From: Burkholderiales bacterium 8X
GTDB lineage: Bacteria > Pseudomonadota > Gammaproteobacteria > Burkholderiales > Burkholderiaceae_C
Reading direction: 5' to 3'
Assembly (NCBI GenBank): GCA_902506565.1
Contig: LR732703.1
Span: 1,010,496 to 1,074,495, forward strand
DNA length: 64,000 bases
Positions within the stretch are counted from its first letter, which is position 1. The number at the start of each line of letters is the position of its first letter. Under the pieces are notes generated by a model. The model saw only the letters and a list, made by a program, of their open reading frames with translations. It was not told where the DNA came from and ran no database searches. The translations under genes were made by a program, and so were the position numbers. This document shows, piece after piece, positions 7,968 through 16,028 of the stretch.

Positions 7968-9545
7968 TCAGCCAGGCTGGACGCCCGCCTTGCCGTCTTC
8001 CACCGCGAAGCGCGCGAGGGTGGCGACCTTCGACTCACGCTGCTTGACGTCTTCCACCGCACGGAACTCGACCTCGCAACCGCGTGCATCCAACGACATC
8101 AGCGCATAGCCCCGCTTGTCGCTGCGACCGAAGCGCACATGCGGGTTCTCCGCCAGCAAGGTCGCCACGCTGCCCGGAGGCGGACCTTCGGAGCTGATCG
8201 AGCCGCCGACGAACTCGGTCGCGATCGGCGCTGCGTCGGCGCTGGGCTTCAGGTCGGCGGCGTAGAAGGCATGCACGTCGCCGCCGATGACGACGGTGTT
8301 GCGCGGACGATGCGCGGCCACGGCTTCGAGGAGGCGCGTGCGTGCGGCCGGGTAGCCGTCCCAGCCGTCCATCCAGTAAGAGCGTTCGGGCCCGGCCTTG
8401 CGGTCGGCAGTGGCGAGCAGCGTCGACTGAGCGATCAGCGTCCATCGAGTCGGCGGCTGCGCGAGTTCGCGGGCCAGCCAGGCTTCTTGCGCCATGCCGA
8501 GCATGCTGCGCTGCGGGTCGCTGCGCTCGTCGCAGTCGGTCACCGGAAAGCCGCTGGTCGCACCGCAGGCGTGGTGGCTGCGGTGCTGGCGGGTGTCGAG
8601 CATCAGCACGTCGAGCATCTGGCCGAAGCGATAGCGGCCGTGGATGGTGGCCAGGGCGCCCTTCGGCTTCATGCTGGGCGGCACCGGCATGTGCTCGTAC
8701 CAGGCCTGGTAGGCGGCGGCTCGCATCGCGAGGAACTCGGCCGGATCCGGCGTTCGAGGCGAGATGTCGTCGGTGTAGTCGTTGGCGACTTCGTGATCGT
8801 CCCAGGTCACCAGCCAGGGTGCCGCGGCATGGGCGGCTTTCAGGTCGGGATCGGATTTGTAGATCGCGTAACGGTCGCGAAACTCGGCCAGCGTGGCCGG
8901 CACGCCGCTACCGTGCTTGCGCACGTGGCGAGAGCCCCAGGAGCTTTCGTAGACATAGTCCCCGAGGTGAACCACGAGGTCGGGCGATCGTTCGGCCATG
9001 TCGCGGTAAGCGGCGTAGAAGCCTTGCTCGTACTGCTGGCAGGCGGCGAAGGCCATGTTGATGGCTGGGGCGCCACGCTGGGCGCTGGCGGACGATGGCG
9101 CAGTGCGCGTGCGCCCGACCGGGCTGCGCTCGCCGCCAGCCTCGAAGCGGTACCAATGGTCACGACCCGGCTGCAGGCCGCGCACGTCGACGTGCACCGA
9201 ATGGGCCTCGGCGGCGAGGGCCTGCACGCGTCCACTGGCCGAAACGAGACGGAAGCGCTCGTCGGTCGCGACTTCCCACTTCACTTCGATGTTGCGCGAG
9301 CCGAGGCCCTGTGGTTCGCCTGCTGAATCGGCGCGAAGGGGAGCGGCCAGAAGTCGGGTCCAAAGCACGACGCCGTCTTCCCGCGGATAGCCGGACGCCA
9401 CGCCGAGCGCGAACGGATCGGCGCTGCTCGGCGTCTGGGCGCCGAGCCGCAGCAGCGGAAAGCCGAGGGAGGCCGCGGCAAGGCTTGCGCGCAGCAAGGT
9501 TCTGCGGGCTTCGGAGGAGGGCAGGGCGGCACGATTCGGCTTCAT
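7968..9545 (-). CDS. PhoD-type alkaline phosphatase/phosphodiesterase
   Basis: A 525-residue secreted metallophosphatase. The N-terminus has a twin-arginine start (ARRTLLRASLAAA, residues 13-25) and a hydrophobic stretch ending near GAQ, so Tat export is likely. An N-terminal beta domain (about 43-150) is followed by the PhoD metal centre: FAACQ (Cys169), HLGDYVYESS (Asp196, Tyr199), WDDHEVANDYTDD (248-260) and a late GGDVHAF histidine. It should release phosphate from phosphomono- or diesters in the periplasm using Ca/Fe. It is a single gene, convergent with soeC and divergent from the small secreted protein; no Pho box was identified. Confidence 0.88.
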   Translation of the reverse strand: MKPNRAALPSSEARRTLLRASLAAASLGFPLLRLGAQTPSSADPFALGVASGYPREDGVVLWTRLLAAPLRADSAGEPQGLGSRNIEVKWEVATDERFRLVSASGRVQALAAEAHSVHVDVRGLQPGRDHWYRFEAGGERSPVGRTRTAPSSASAQRGAPAINMAFAACQQYEQGFYAAYRDMAERSPDLVVHLGDYVYESSWGSRHVRKHGSGVPATLAEFRDRYAIYKSDPDLKAAHAAAPWLVTWDDHEVANDYTDDISPRTPDPAEFLAMRAAAYQAWYEHMPVPPSMKPKGALATIHGRYRFGQMLDVLMLDTRQHRSHHACGATSGFPVTDCDERSDPQRSMLGMAQEAWLARELAQPPTRWTLIAQSTLLATADRKAGPERSYWMDGWDGYPAARTRLLEAVAAHRPRNTVVIGGDVHAFYAADLKPSADAAPIATEFVGGSISSEGPPPGSVATLLAENPHVRFGRSDKRGYALMSLDARGCEVEFRAVEDVKQRESKVATLARFAVEDGKAGVQPG

Positions 9546-9733
9546 GCCGGCACTTTAGGCGAGCCGAGTCACAGGACCGAAGCGCGATCGATCGGTGCCG
9601 ACCACGGCACGCGCGAAGAGCCGTGAAGAGCCGTGAAGGATGCCGCGGATTTCGCGAGTCCTACCCTGCAGATTCGCGACGTCCTACGGCCTCCGGAGAC
9701 AGGCGCGCTCTCAATCGCAAAGGGGAAGTCAAC

Positions 9734-9784
9734 GTGAAAAACGTCCCACCTGAAAGCGCAATCGAACGCCGGGTTGATGGATGA
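9734..9784 (+). CDS. Possible 16-residue leader peptide ahead of the small secreted protein
   Basis: A GTG codon at 9734 follows an AAAGGGGAAG ribosome site (about 9719-9728), better than any site in front of the next gene. The frame reads MKNVPPESAIERRVDG and stops at 9782-9784, overlapping the ATG at 9777 of the following frame. This looks like a translated leader or coupling peptide, but it is too short for codon-use evidence and may be chance. Confidence 0.3.
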   Translation: MKNVPPESAIERRVDG

Positions 9785-9797
9785 TCGATATCGCCTC

Positions 9798-10199
9798 ATG
9801 AAGAAGTCCAGTTTGTCTTTTGTCGTCGCCACCGCGGCGATCTGCCTCCCTGCCACCGCGCTGATGGCGTCGACAGCGCATGCACAAAGCGCCTACAGCC
9901 TGCGCCCGCCGACCGCCGAAGAATCGCAGGAGAGCGATTGGCGGGTGATCGCCGCCCGCTGCGGCACGCCGCTGTTCGAGAAGGGATTTCTCAAGCAGTC
10001 GAAGGCAATGGTCGCCGCGGGCCTCGTGTCCAGCCACCGCGACCCGATCGAGGTCGAGAAGAAGATCAGCAACCTGCGCCGCAACCCCCTGCAGCTGATC
10101 GCGACCTCGGCGGACTGCCCCGCCAAGCTGGCGGAGCTGCGCGAACTGCAGGCGCAGCGCGCCAAGCAGGTCAGATCGGGCCGCCGGTCGGCCAACTGA
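9798..10199 (+). CDS. Small secreted hypothetical protein
   Basis: A 133-residue protein with a clear Sec signal: MKKSSLSFVVATAAICLPAT then A-rich to AHA-QS, cleavage near residue 30. The mature part is charged and helical, with two cysteines (AARCGTP and SADCPAK) that could form a disulfide. No known domain is recognised. An alternative start, the ATG at 9777, adds seven residues before the signal and is the one that overlaps the upstream mini-frame. It stands alone, divergent from the PhoD-like gene and convergent with the PerM-like gene. Function unknown. Confidence 0.6.
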   Translation: MKKSSLSFVVATAAICLPATALMASTAHAQSAYSLRPPTAEESQESDWRVIAARCGTPLFEKGFLKQSKAMVAAGLVSSHRDPIEVEKKISNLRRNPLQLIATSADCPAKLAELRELQAQRAKQVRSGRRSAN

Positions 10200-10212
10200 A
10201 GGTCGCTGCCGC

Positions 10213-12771
10213 TCAGCCCGTCGACGGCAGAAGCTGCCCGACGGTGGCCGATGGCGGCACGGTCTCGTCGGTCAGCGCAGGGGTCGCCTCGCCCCACTGC
10301 ACGGCACTCTCTCGCAACACGCCCATCAGGTCGAGCGCCATGGCTTCGAGCAGCCGCACCTCCCGCTGGTTGAGCGTGCGTGGCTCCGCATCGAGGATGC
10401 AGAGCGTGCCGAGCACGTGCCCGCCCGGGTCGCGCAGCGGGGCGCCGGCGTAGAAGCGCACGCCCTTGCTCCGCAGCCCCGGATTGCCGGCGAAGCGCAG
10501 GTCGCGGCTGACGTCCGGCACCACCATGGTCTGGCCGTTGGCCACCACGTGGCCGCACATCGACATCGATCGCGGCATGTTGAAGGCTTCGCCCCGGTGC
10601 CCATGGCCGCCGGCATCGCCCGCATCGGCAAGGCGGCCGAACTCGCCTCTCACCATTTGTTCGTCCGCGCCGATCAGCGTCACCATCGCCATCGGCACGT
10701 CGAAGATGTCGGCCGCGCGCTTCGCAGCCACGTCGAAGATGATCTGCGCCCGCGTGTCCAGGGCGCCGCTCGCGCGGAGCGCCTGCAGCCGCTCGCTGTC
10801 GGTCTCGGGCACCGGCGCCTGCTGGAAGCTTTCCGGCAGGTTGGCGCCCATCAGTGCGGAAACCCGCACCACCGCTTCGCTGATCGAGGTCACCACCGCA
10901 TCAGCGCCGAGCAGCTTGACGGCGTCTTCGCCCATCAGTTCGGGCGGCGCGTTCCAGAGCGCCAGGATGATGTGCAGGTCGGGCCAGCGGCGTTTCAGGC
11001 GCCGGCAGAAATGGCGTGCCTGCACCTGCGGGTCGGCGCTGAAGTACGAGAGGCAGATGGTTTGCGCGCCGCGCAGGTCGAGCTTGGCGATGTAGTCGGC
11101 GCTGACGATGGCAGCCGGCCGGTGTTCGGCCGGCTGGCCTTCGAGCGACAAGGCATGGGCCAGCATCCGCGCGGCGAGCGTGTCGACTTCCCATTTGCCG
11201 CCGATGCAGACGGCGCTCGGAAGTCCGCCGACCGCCGGCGGCGGGTTCTGCTCGACCAGTTCGTCGATCAGGGCATCCATGCCGATCACGACCCGGTGCC
11301 GATGCTCGGCAGTCGCGACGCTGGCATGGTCGACCGTGGCCATCCGCAGCACCGGAAGGGCCGACTCGTTGTAGAAGGCCGCGACCTTGCCGCCGGTCGA
11401 CAGTTCGGTCGCGAGGTCGATCGCCTCCTCGACATCGTCGGCCAGCAGGCGCTGGTAGATGCGGGTCGGCGTGTCGAGCGCCGGCTGGCTGCCGAGCAGC
11501 ACGTCGAGAAACTTGAGCCGCGGCAGGTGGCGGCCGATGACCAGCAGGCAGACCGTGAGCGGCGTCGACATGATCAGGCCGACCGGCCCCCAGAGCGCCG
11601 TCCAGAAGGTGGCCGACACCATCAGCGACATCGCCGACAGGCCGGTGCTGGCGCCGTACAGCCAGGGCTCGACGAAGTTGTTGCTCAAGACCTCGAGCAG
11701 CACGATGAGGCCGATGGTCCAGAGCACCATGCTCCAGCCGGGGTCGACCGCGAAGGCCAGCGCGATCGGGAACACCGCCGAGATCATCGGGCCGACGTAG
11801 GGCACGAAGCGCATCACCGCGGCCACCGCGCCCCACAGGATCGCGCCCGGCACGCCGATCAGCCAGAGGCCGAGCGCCATCGGGATGCCGTAGGTGAGGT
11901 TCACCACCAGCTGCATCGTGAGGTACTTGCTGATGCGCTCGCCGGCCTCGTCCATCGCATCGGTCGAGCGGTGGAGGTTGCCGCCCCAGAGGCGCAGCAG
12001 CCGGTCCCGAAGATCGAGCCGGTCCAGCAGCACCAGCACCACGAACACCAGCACGATGCCGGCATTGGCCAGCGGTCCGCTCGCGGCTTCGAGCCAGCTC
12101 AGGGCCTGCTGAAAGGACGTGGGCGGCCGCGGCTCGACCTGTACCCGCTGCGGCGCCGGTGGTGCGCTGCTGCGCCGGCCCGATTCGGTGGCGATCGGGG
12201 TCGAAGCCTTGTCGACCTCGCTCTTGAGGGTGTCGAATGTCTTCACCGCGCCGTCGAACATGCCGGGCTTGCCGGCGCTTTCGCGCAGGTCGCGGAACTT
12301 GCTCTTGATGTTGCTCTGGTAGGTCGGCAGCTGCGCGCTCAGGGCGCTCACCTGGCTGCTGAGGAACACGCCCGCCAGCCCGATCATGCCAAGCGCGAAC
12401 ACCACCACCAGCGCGACCGAGAGGGTTCGCGGCAGGCCCCAGCGCTTGAGCCGCATCACCAGCGGATCGAGCACGAAGCCGAGCAGGAAGGCGAGTGCCA
12501 GCGGAATCAGGATGTCGCGCCCGAAATAGAGCGCCGCGATGATCACGCCGGCCGTGACCAGGCCGACCATGAGCTTCAGCTCGGGCACCAGGATCGCGAG
12601 AGCCGACAAGCCGTCGGTCGAGCCCGGCAGCAGGCCGGGCCGCTTGCCGGGTACGGCGAACCCGTCGCTTTCGACGGCGCCGCCCGAAGCTTCGCGGCGT
12701 CCGTGGGTTCGGCTCGCATCGCGATCGTCAGGGCCCGGGCTGCTACCGGAATCGGGAGGGGTCACGGCCAT
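10213..12771 (-). CDS. PerM/AI-2E-family membrane protein fused to B12-binding-like and GAF domains
   Basis: An 852-residue fusion. Residues about 60-430 form the AI-2E/PerM transporter fold with paired N-terminal helices, a soluble insert (about 135-230) and later helices including ALAFLLGFVLDPLV, FVPYVGPMISAVFP and a SNNFVEPWLYG segment. Residues about 520-640 resemble a Rossmann-like cobalamin-binding fold (VCIGGKWEVDTLAARMLAHA, ICLSYFSADPQ, HIILALWN) without an evident B12 DxHxxG. Residues about 665-815 are a GAF domain (ALDTRAQIIFDVAAKRAADI, SMCGHVV, FYAGAPL, GTLCILD). The exported substrate is unknown. The GAF part suggests that transport or an output is gated by a small ligand or redox state (inference). 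Confidence 0.8.
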   Translation of the reverse strand: MAVTPPDSGSSPGPDDRDASRTHGRREASGGAVESDGFAVPGKRPGLLPGSTDGLSALAILVPELKLMVGLVTAGVIIAALYFGRDILIPLALAFLLGFVLDPLVMRLKRWGLPRTLSVALVVVFALGMIGLAGVFLSSQVSALSAQLPTYQSNIKSKFRDLRESAGKPGMFDGAVKTFDTLKSEVDKASTPIATESGRRSSAPPAPQRVQVEPRPPTSFQQALSWLEAASGPLANAGIVLVFVVLVLLDRLDLRDRLLRLWGGNLHRSTDAMDEAGERISKYLTMQLVVNLTYGIPMALGLWLIGVPGAILWGAVAAVMRFVPYVGPMISAVFPIALAFAVDPGWSMVLWTIGLIVLLEVLSNNFVEPWLYGASTGLSAMSLMVSATFWTALWGPVGLIMSTPLTVCLLVIGRHLPRLKFLDVLLGSQPALDTPTRIYQRLLADDVEEAIDLATELSTGGKVAAFYNESALPVLRMATVDHASVATAEHRHRVVIGMDALIDELVEQNPPPAVGGLPSAVCIGGKWEVDTLAARMLAHALSLEGQPAEHRPAAIVSADYIAKLDLRGAQTICLSYFSADPQVQARHFCRRLKRRWPDLHIILALWNAPPELMGEDAVKLLGADAVVTSISEAVVRVSALMGANLPESFQQAPVPETDSERLQALRASGALDTRAQIIFDVAAKRAADIFDVPMAMVTLIGADEQMVRGEFGRLADAGDAGGHGHRGEAFNMPRSMSMCGHVVANGQTMVVPDVSRDLRFAGNPGLRSKGVRFYAGAPLRDPGGHVLGTLCILDAEPRTLNQREVRLLEAMALDLMGVLRESAVQWGEATPALTDETVPPSATVGQLLPSTG

Positions 12772-12923
12772 GATGTGCTGGGAGATCCTGTGATCCGGTG
12801 ATGAAGCCTGCTGCCTTCCTCATTGTGCGGGCCGGAAGCGTCGCAGGTGTCGGAAGACAGCCCGTCGCGGCGCAGCCTGAGAGCTTCATTGCCGAGTGGG
12901 CTGCGTCGAGGGTCTCGGTGGCC

Positions 12924-13313
12924 TCAATCGAGGAAGCGCGAACGGGTGCGTTCGTCCGGGAGCATGCAGGTCTCGCTGCGGCCGAACATCCAGTACCGGT
13001 TGCGAGCGATGAAGCCGTAGAGCGCGTCGCGCAGCGGCGCCGGGATCAACCAGGCGAGCCAGCTGGCCCGCCAGCCGCCACCGAGCGCGTGCAGGATCCG
13101 GAAGATGGCAGCGGTCTGCTGCCATGAGCGCTGGCCGTCGACCACGAGCAGGGTCTGCAAGCCTTCGACCTGCAGCCCGGCTGCGGACAGCAGCTGCGAA
13201 CCCGAGCGACCCTGGATCGATGCGAACTGCAGCACGCCCCGCTTGTCATGCCGCAGCAGGAACCGCACCCAGCCGTTGCACAGGAGGCATTGGGCATCGA
13301 AGACGACGATCAT
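12924..13313 (-). CDS. DCC-family (DUF393) thiol-disulfide oxidoreductase-like protein
   Basis: A 129-residue protein of the DCC family, named for the DxxCxxC signature seen here as FDAQCLLCNGW (Cys9, Cys12) at the N-terminus, followed by the usual RHDKRG and a middle LVVDGQ strand. The fold resembles thioredoxin; electron partners are unknown. Its start overlaps the DUF4166 stop by four bases and it is the last gene of a three-gene operon. A 152-bp gap separates its end from the PerM-like gene upstream; nothing else is seen in that gap. Confidence 0.8.
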   Translation of the reverse strand: MIVVFDAQCLLCNGWVRFLLRHDKRGVLQFASIQGRSGSQLLSAAGLQVEGLQTLLVVDGQRSWQQTAAIFRILHALGGGWRASWLAWLIPAPLRDALYGFIARNRYWMFGRSETCMLPDERTRSRFLD

Positions 13314-13870
13314 GAAGCGGTCCCGGGCAAGAGCAGGTGGCCATGGTAGCCGGCGACTTCGCCGATGTGGGCAAGGCTTGCCGAGATCCGGAACTCGATC
13401 CGACCATCGCCGCCGGTCTCCTCGGCCAGCACCTGCGGCAGGAGCCAACCAGGGCAGCGGACGCCTGCGACATGCATCCGGACCAGTCGCATCGAAAGCC
13501 TTCCCTCGTGCTCCTGCAGCATGAAGGCCAGCCGCACCGGGCCGAGCCGTTCGACGATGGCGCCCTGCGCCAGCGCCAGGCGGGACCGCATCGTCCGGCC
13601 TGGAAAGTGGCGGGTCCAGCTCTCGACAGGGGCCGACTCGCTGTCGGCCGGCGCGTCCAGCTCGAACCGGATCTCGCCTCGACCGCTTCGAAGCGGCGTG
13701 CCGAGGCAGCGTGCGAGCAGCTTGGCAGGCATGCTCGCCGGCGCGTGGGTCTCGACTTCGCCGAACAGCACATGCCGTCCTTGCAGCCGGTGAAACTTTC
13801 GAAGCGCGGGATGCAACCGGTCGAACGGCGCGCCCAGCGCCTGTTGGTACATCGACCCTCGGCGGTTCAT
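13310..13870 (-). CDS. DUF4166-domain protein
   Basis: A 186-residue protein matching the DUF4166 pattern, which often accompanies saccharopine dehydrogenase-like proteins, either fused or adjacent. It opens with MYQQALGAPFDRLHPALRKFH and has the conserved GRTMRSRLALAQGAIVERLG and RLVRMHVAGVRCPGWLLP segments, likely beta-rich lipid- or ligand-binding. There is no signal peptide or membrane span. It overlaps both its neighbours by four bases. Family recognition is from memory of the sequence pattern; function is unknown. Confidence 0.7.
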   Translation of the reverse strand: MNRRGSMYQQALGAPFDRLHPALRKFHRLQGRHVLFGEVETHAPASMPAKLLARCLGTPLRSGRGEIRFELDAPADSESAPVESWTRHFPGRTMRSRLALAQGAIVERLGPVRLAFMLQEHEGRLSMRLVRMHVAGVRCPGWLLPQVLAEETGGDGRIEFRISASLAHIGEVAGYHGHLLLPGTAS

Positions 13871-14985
13871 GGCTTCGCCTCGCCCATCGTGATCTGCAGC
13901 CCTTCCGCCTCCAACGCGAAATCCTCGAGCGAGAGGCAGCCGACGCACGGCCGCGCGCCGACATACGGCCACGTGCCGTTCGAGAGCTTGCGGGCCAGGG
14001 CCGATGCGGCCAACGTGGGCACGAAGGGTCCGTCCCCGGCGAGCGCCGACAGCATCCAGGTCCGTGCCACCTCGCGACCCTCGCGATCGATGCCGGAAAG
14101 CCGCAGGTGCATCGCGCCCGCATCCGACCCGAAGCGCTTGAACAGGTCCGCCGCGCGCCGAAGCCAGCCGGCATGTGCGGACCAATCGCGCACCCAGCCC
14201 ACCTGGGCTGCCCAGGCCATCAGGTTCATGCCGCGATGAAGCACCGCGAGTTCGAGGCCGGCACCGAAGCGCACGACCGGCGTGCCGGGATAGCGGGGCG
14301 GCAAGAGCGCGAGGTCGGGCACGTCGCAAGGCGAGAGCAGCCGAGAGCCGACGGGTGGCGGGTAGGTGAAGCGGGAGCAACCGAGCCAGCCGATCGAGGT
14401 GCGCCCGCCGGCGTCCTTGGGCAGCGGCTTGCCGCAGTAACTCAGGATGCCGGCGACGGTCGCCAGGCCGCGCTCGGTCCGGTTTCCGGGCGAGATGCCG
14501 ATGTCGATCTCGTCGATTCGATCGAGACCCGTGGCGAGGCGATCGGCCGCTGCCGAAGACAGTGCCGGCACCGAGCTGGCGCCGCTGGTCATGAAGATGC
14601 CGGCCGCCCGGGCTTCTTCATCGAGCGCCGTGATGCCGCTCACGAAAGCGCGGCCATCCGCCAGGTCGATGTAGTGCAGGCCGGCTTGGGCGCAGGCCCT
14701 TGCGACGCCGTAGTCCTGGTCCTGGAAGGGACCGGACGTGTGGATCACCAGCTCGGCGCCGGTTCGGCGCAGCTGCCGCGCCAGGTCCGGCGAAGATGCG
14801 TCGACCTCGATCGCCTCGAACGAGGCGCCATGCTCCGGTTCGAGCTCGCGCACCAGAGCCTCGGCCTTGGCCAGCGCACGGCCGGCAACGATCACCCGCA
14901 GGTTCGGCTGGCGCGCCAGGCGCCGGACCAGCCGGCTGCCGAAGAAGCCGTAGCCTCCGATGACGAGTACGCGATAGGCGCTCAT
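13867..14985 (-). CDS. Saccharopine dehydrogenase-like NAD(P)-binding protein
   Basis: A 372-residue oxidoreductase with an N-terminal Rossmann fold: VLVIGGYGFFGSRLVRRLA (residues 6-24) gives the dinucleotide GxGxxG-type loop, followed by IVAGRAL and VDASS strands. The later IHTSGPFQDQDYGVARAC and SGASSVPALSSAA segments are typical of the saccharopine dehydrogenase/trans-acting enoyl reductase group. It is first in the overlapping operon with DUF4166 and DCC genes; the set may act on one membrane lipid or fatty substrate (inference). The 200-bp gap upstream, shared with the divergent methyltransferase, holds the likely promoters; no clear box is seen. Confidence 0.82.
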   Translation of the reverse strand: MSAYRVLVIGGYGFFGSRLVRRLARQPNLRVIVAGRALAKAEALVRELEPEHGASFEAIEVDASSPDLARQLRRTGAELVIHTSGPFQDQDYGVARACAQAGLHYIDLADGRAFVSGITALDEEARAAGIFMTSGASSVPALSSAAADRLATGLDRIDEIDIGISPGNRTERGLATVAGILSYCGKPLPKDAGGRTSIGWLGCSRFTYPPPVGSRLLSPCDVPDLALLPPRYPGTPVVRFGAGLELAVLHRGMNLMAWAAQVGWVRDWSAHAGWLRRAADLFKRFGSDAGAMHLRLSGIDREGREVARTWMLSALAGDGPFVPTLAASALARKLSNGTWPYVGARPCVGCLSLEDFALEAEGLQITMGEAKP

Positions 14986-15185
14986 GGTCCGTGCTGGCGT
15001 CGAGGTCGCCGTTCCTCCTTGTTTGCGGATGCGGTGCGAGGATAGGTGAAAGCGGCGAGGCTGCTCCAGCGGTGGGTGCGGTTGACGCTTCGCGAGGGCC
15101 GAACCTAGACTCGGCCGACCGCCGGGCCCACGGCCCGGCATCCGCGCCCGGCATCCGCGCCCGGCGCGCGTCGAGGAGAAAGCCC

Positions 15186-16007
15186 ATGACTCCGGTGACT
15201 GCATCTTCTTCGACCTTCGTGGCGCACCGCGGTGACGCCTACGAGCAGTTGATGGGCCGCTGGAGCCGGCAGCTGGCGCTCCCGTTTTTGGACTTCGTCG
15301 GCACCGCGGAGGGCGAGCGGGTGCTGGATGTCGGATGCGGCACCGGGCATCTCGCATTTGCCGTCGCCAGGCGCACCGGCTCCGGCAAGGTGAGCGGCGT
15401 CGACCTTGCGGCGCCCTACATCGAACACGCCAAGCGCCACAACCAGGATCCTCGCATCGCCTTCGAGGTGGGGGATGCCTGCGCGCTGCCGTTTCCGGAT
15501 GCGAGCTTCGATCGCGTGCTGTCCTTGCTGGTCTTGCACTTCGTGCCGCAGGTCGACAGGGCGATCCAGGAAATGTGCCGCGTGGCGCAGCCCGGCGGCG
15601 TCGTGGCGGCCGCCGTCTGGGATGTGCGAGGCGGCTTCGTCGCCAATCGCATCTTCTGCGACACCGCGGCCGTGCTCGATCCGGAGCGAGCCGGTGCGCA
15701 ACGCGCTCGCAACTACACCCGCCCGATGACACGCCCGGGCGAGTTGGTCGCAGCCTGGCGCCGTGCGGGTCTCGAGGACGTGCAGGAGTCGACCCTTGCG
15801 ATCCGCATGGCGTTCGGCGGCTTCGCGGACTACTGGGGGCCCTACGAGGGCAGCGACGGTCCGCATGCAGAGTACGTGAGGAGCCTGGAGGAAGCCGATC
15901 GTGATCGGCTTCGCAAGGCGGTCGAGGCGGCCTACCTCGACGGGGATGAGGATGGGCCGCGGTCTTACGCGGCCCTCGCCTGGGCGGTGAAGGGGCGGGT
16001 GCGTTGA
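15186..16007 (+). CDS. Class I SAM-dependent methyltransferase
   Basis: A 273-residue methyltransferase of the UbiE/Methyltransf_11 type. Motif I is VLDVGCGTGHLAFAVA (about residues 41-56); the acidic loop VDLAAPYIEHAK follows, then motif II FPDASFDRVLSLLVLHF and the post-II segment AQPGGVVAAAVWD. A strong GAGGAGA ribosome site lies 7-13 nt before the ATG at 15186, which fixes the start. It stands alone, divergent from the saccharopine dehydrogenase-like operon and convergent with the type I secretion cargo gene. The methyl acceptor cannot be told from sequence. Confidence 0.85.
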   Translation: MTPVTASSSTFVAHRGDAYEQLMGRWSRQLALPFLDFVGTAEGERVLDVGCGTGHLAFAVARRTGSGKVSGVDLAAPYIEHAKRHNQDPRIAFEVGDACALPFPDASFDRVLSLLVLHFVPQVDRAIQEMCRVAQPGGVVAAAVWDVRGGFVANRIFCDTAAVLDPERAGAQRARNYTRPMTRPGELVAAWRRAGLEDVQESTLAIRMAFGGFADYWGPYEGSDGPHAEYVRSLEEADRDRLRKAVEAAYLDGDEDGPRSYAALAWAVKGRVR

Positions 16008-16028
16008 CGGCCCCGTCGACCTAGCGCC

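Noticed and set aside
10417..12801. A 794-codon plus-strand frame
   Set aside because: Antisense to the PerM-GAF gene; composition dominated by Arg, His and Ala with no fold-like pattern.
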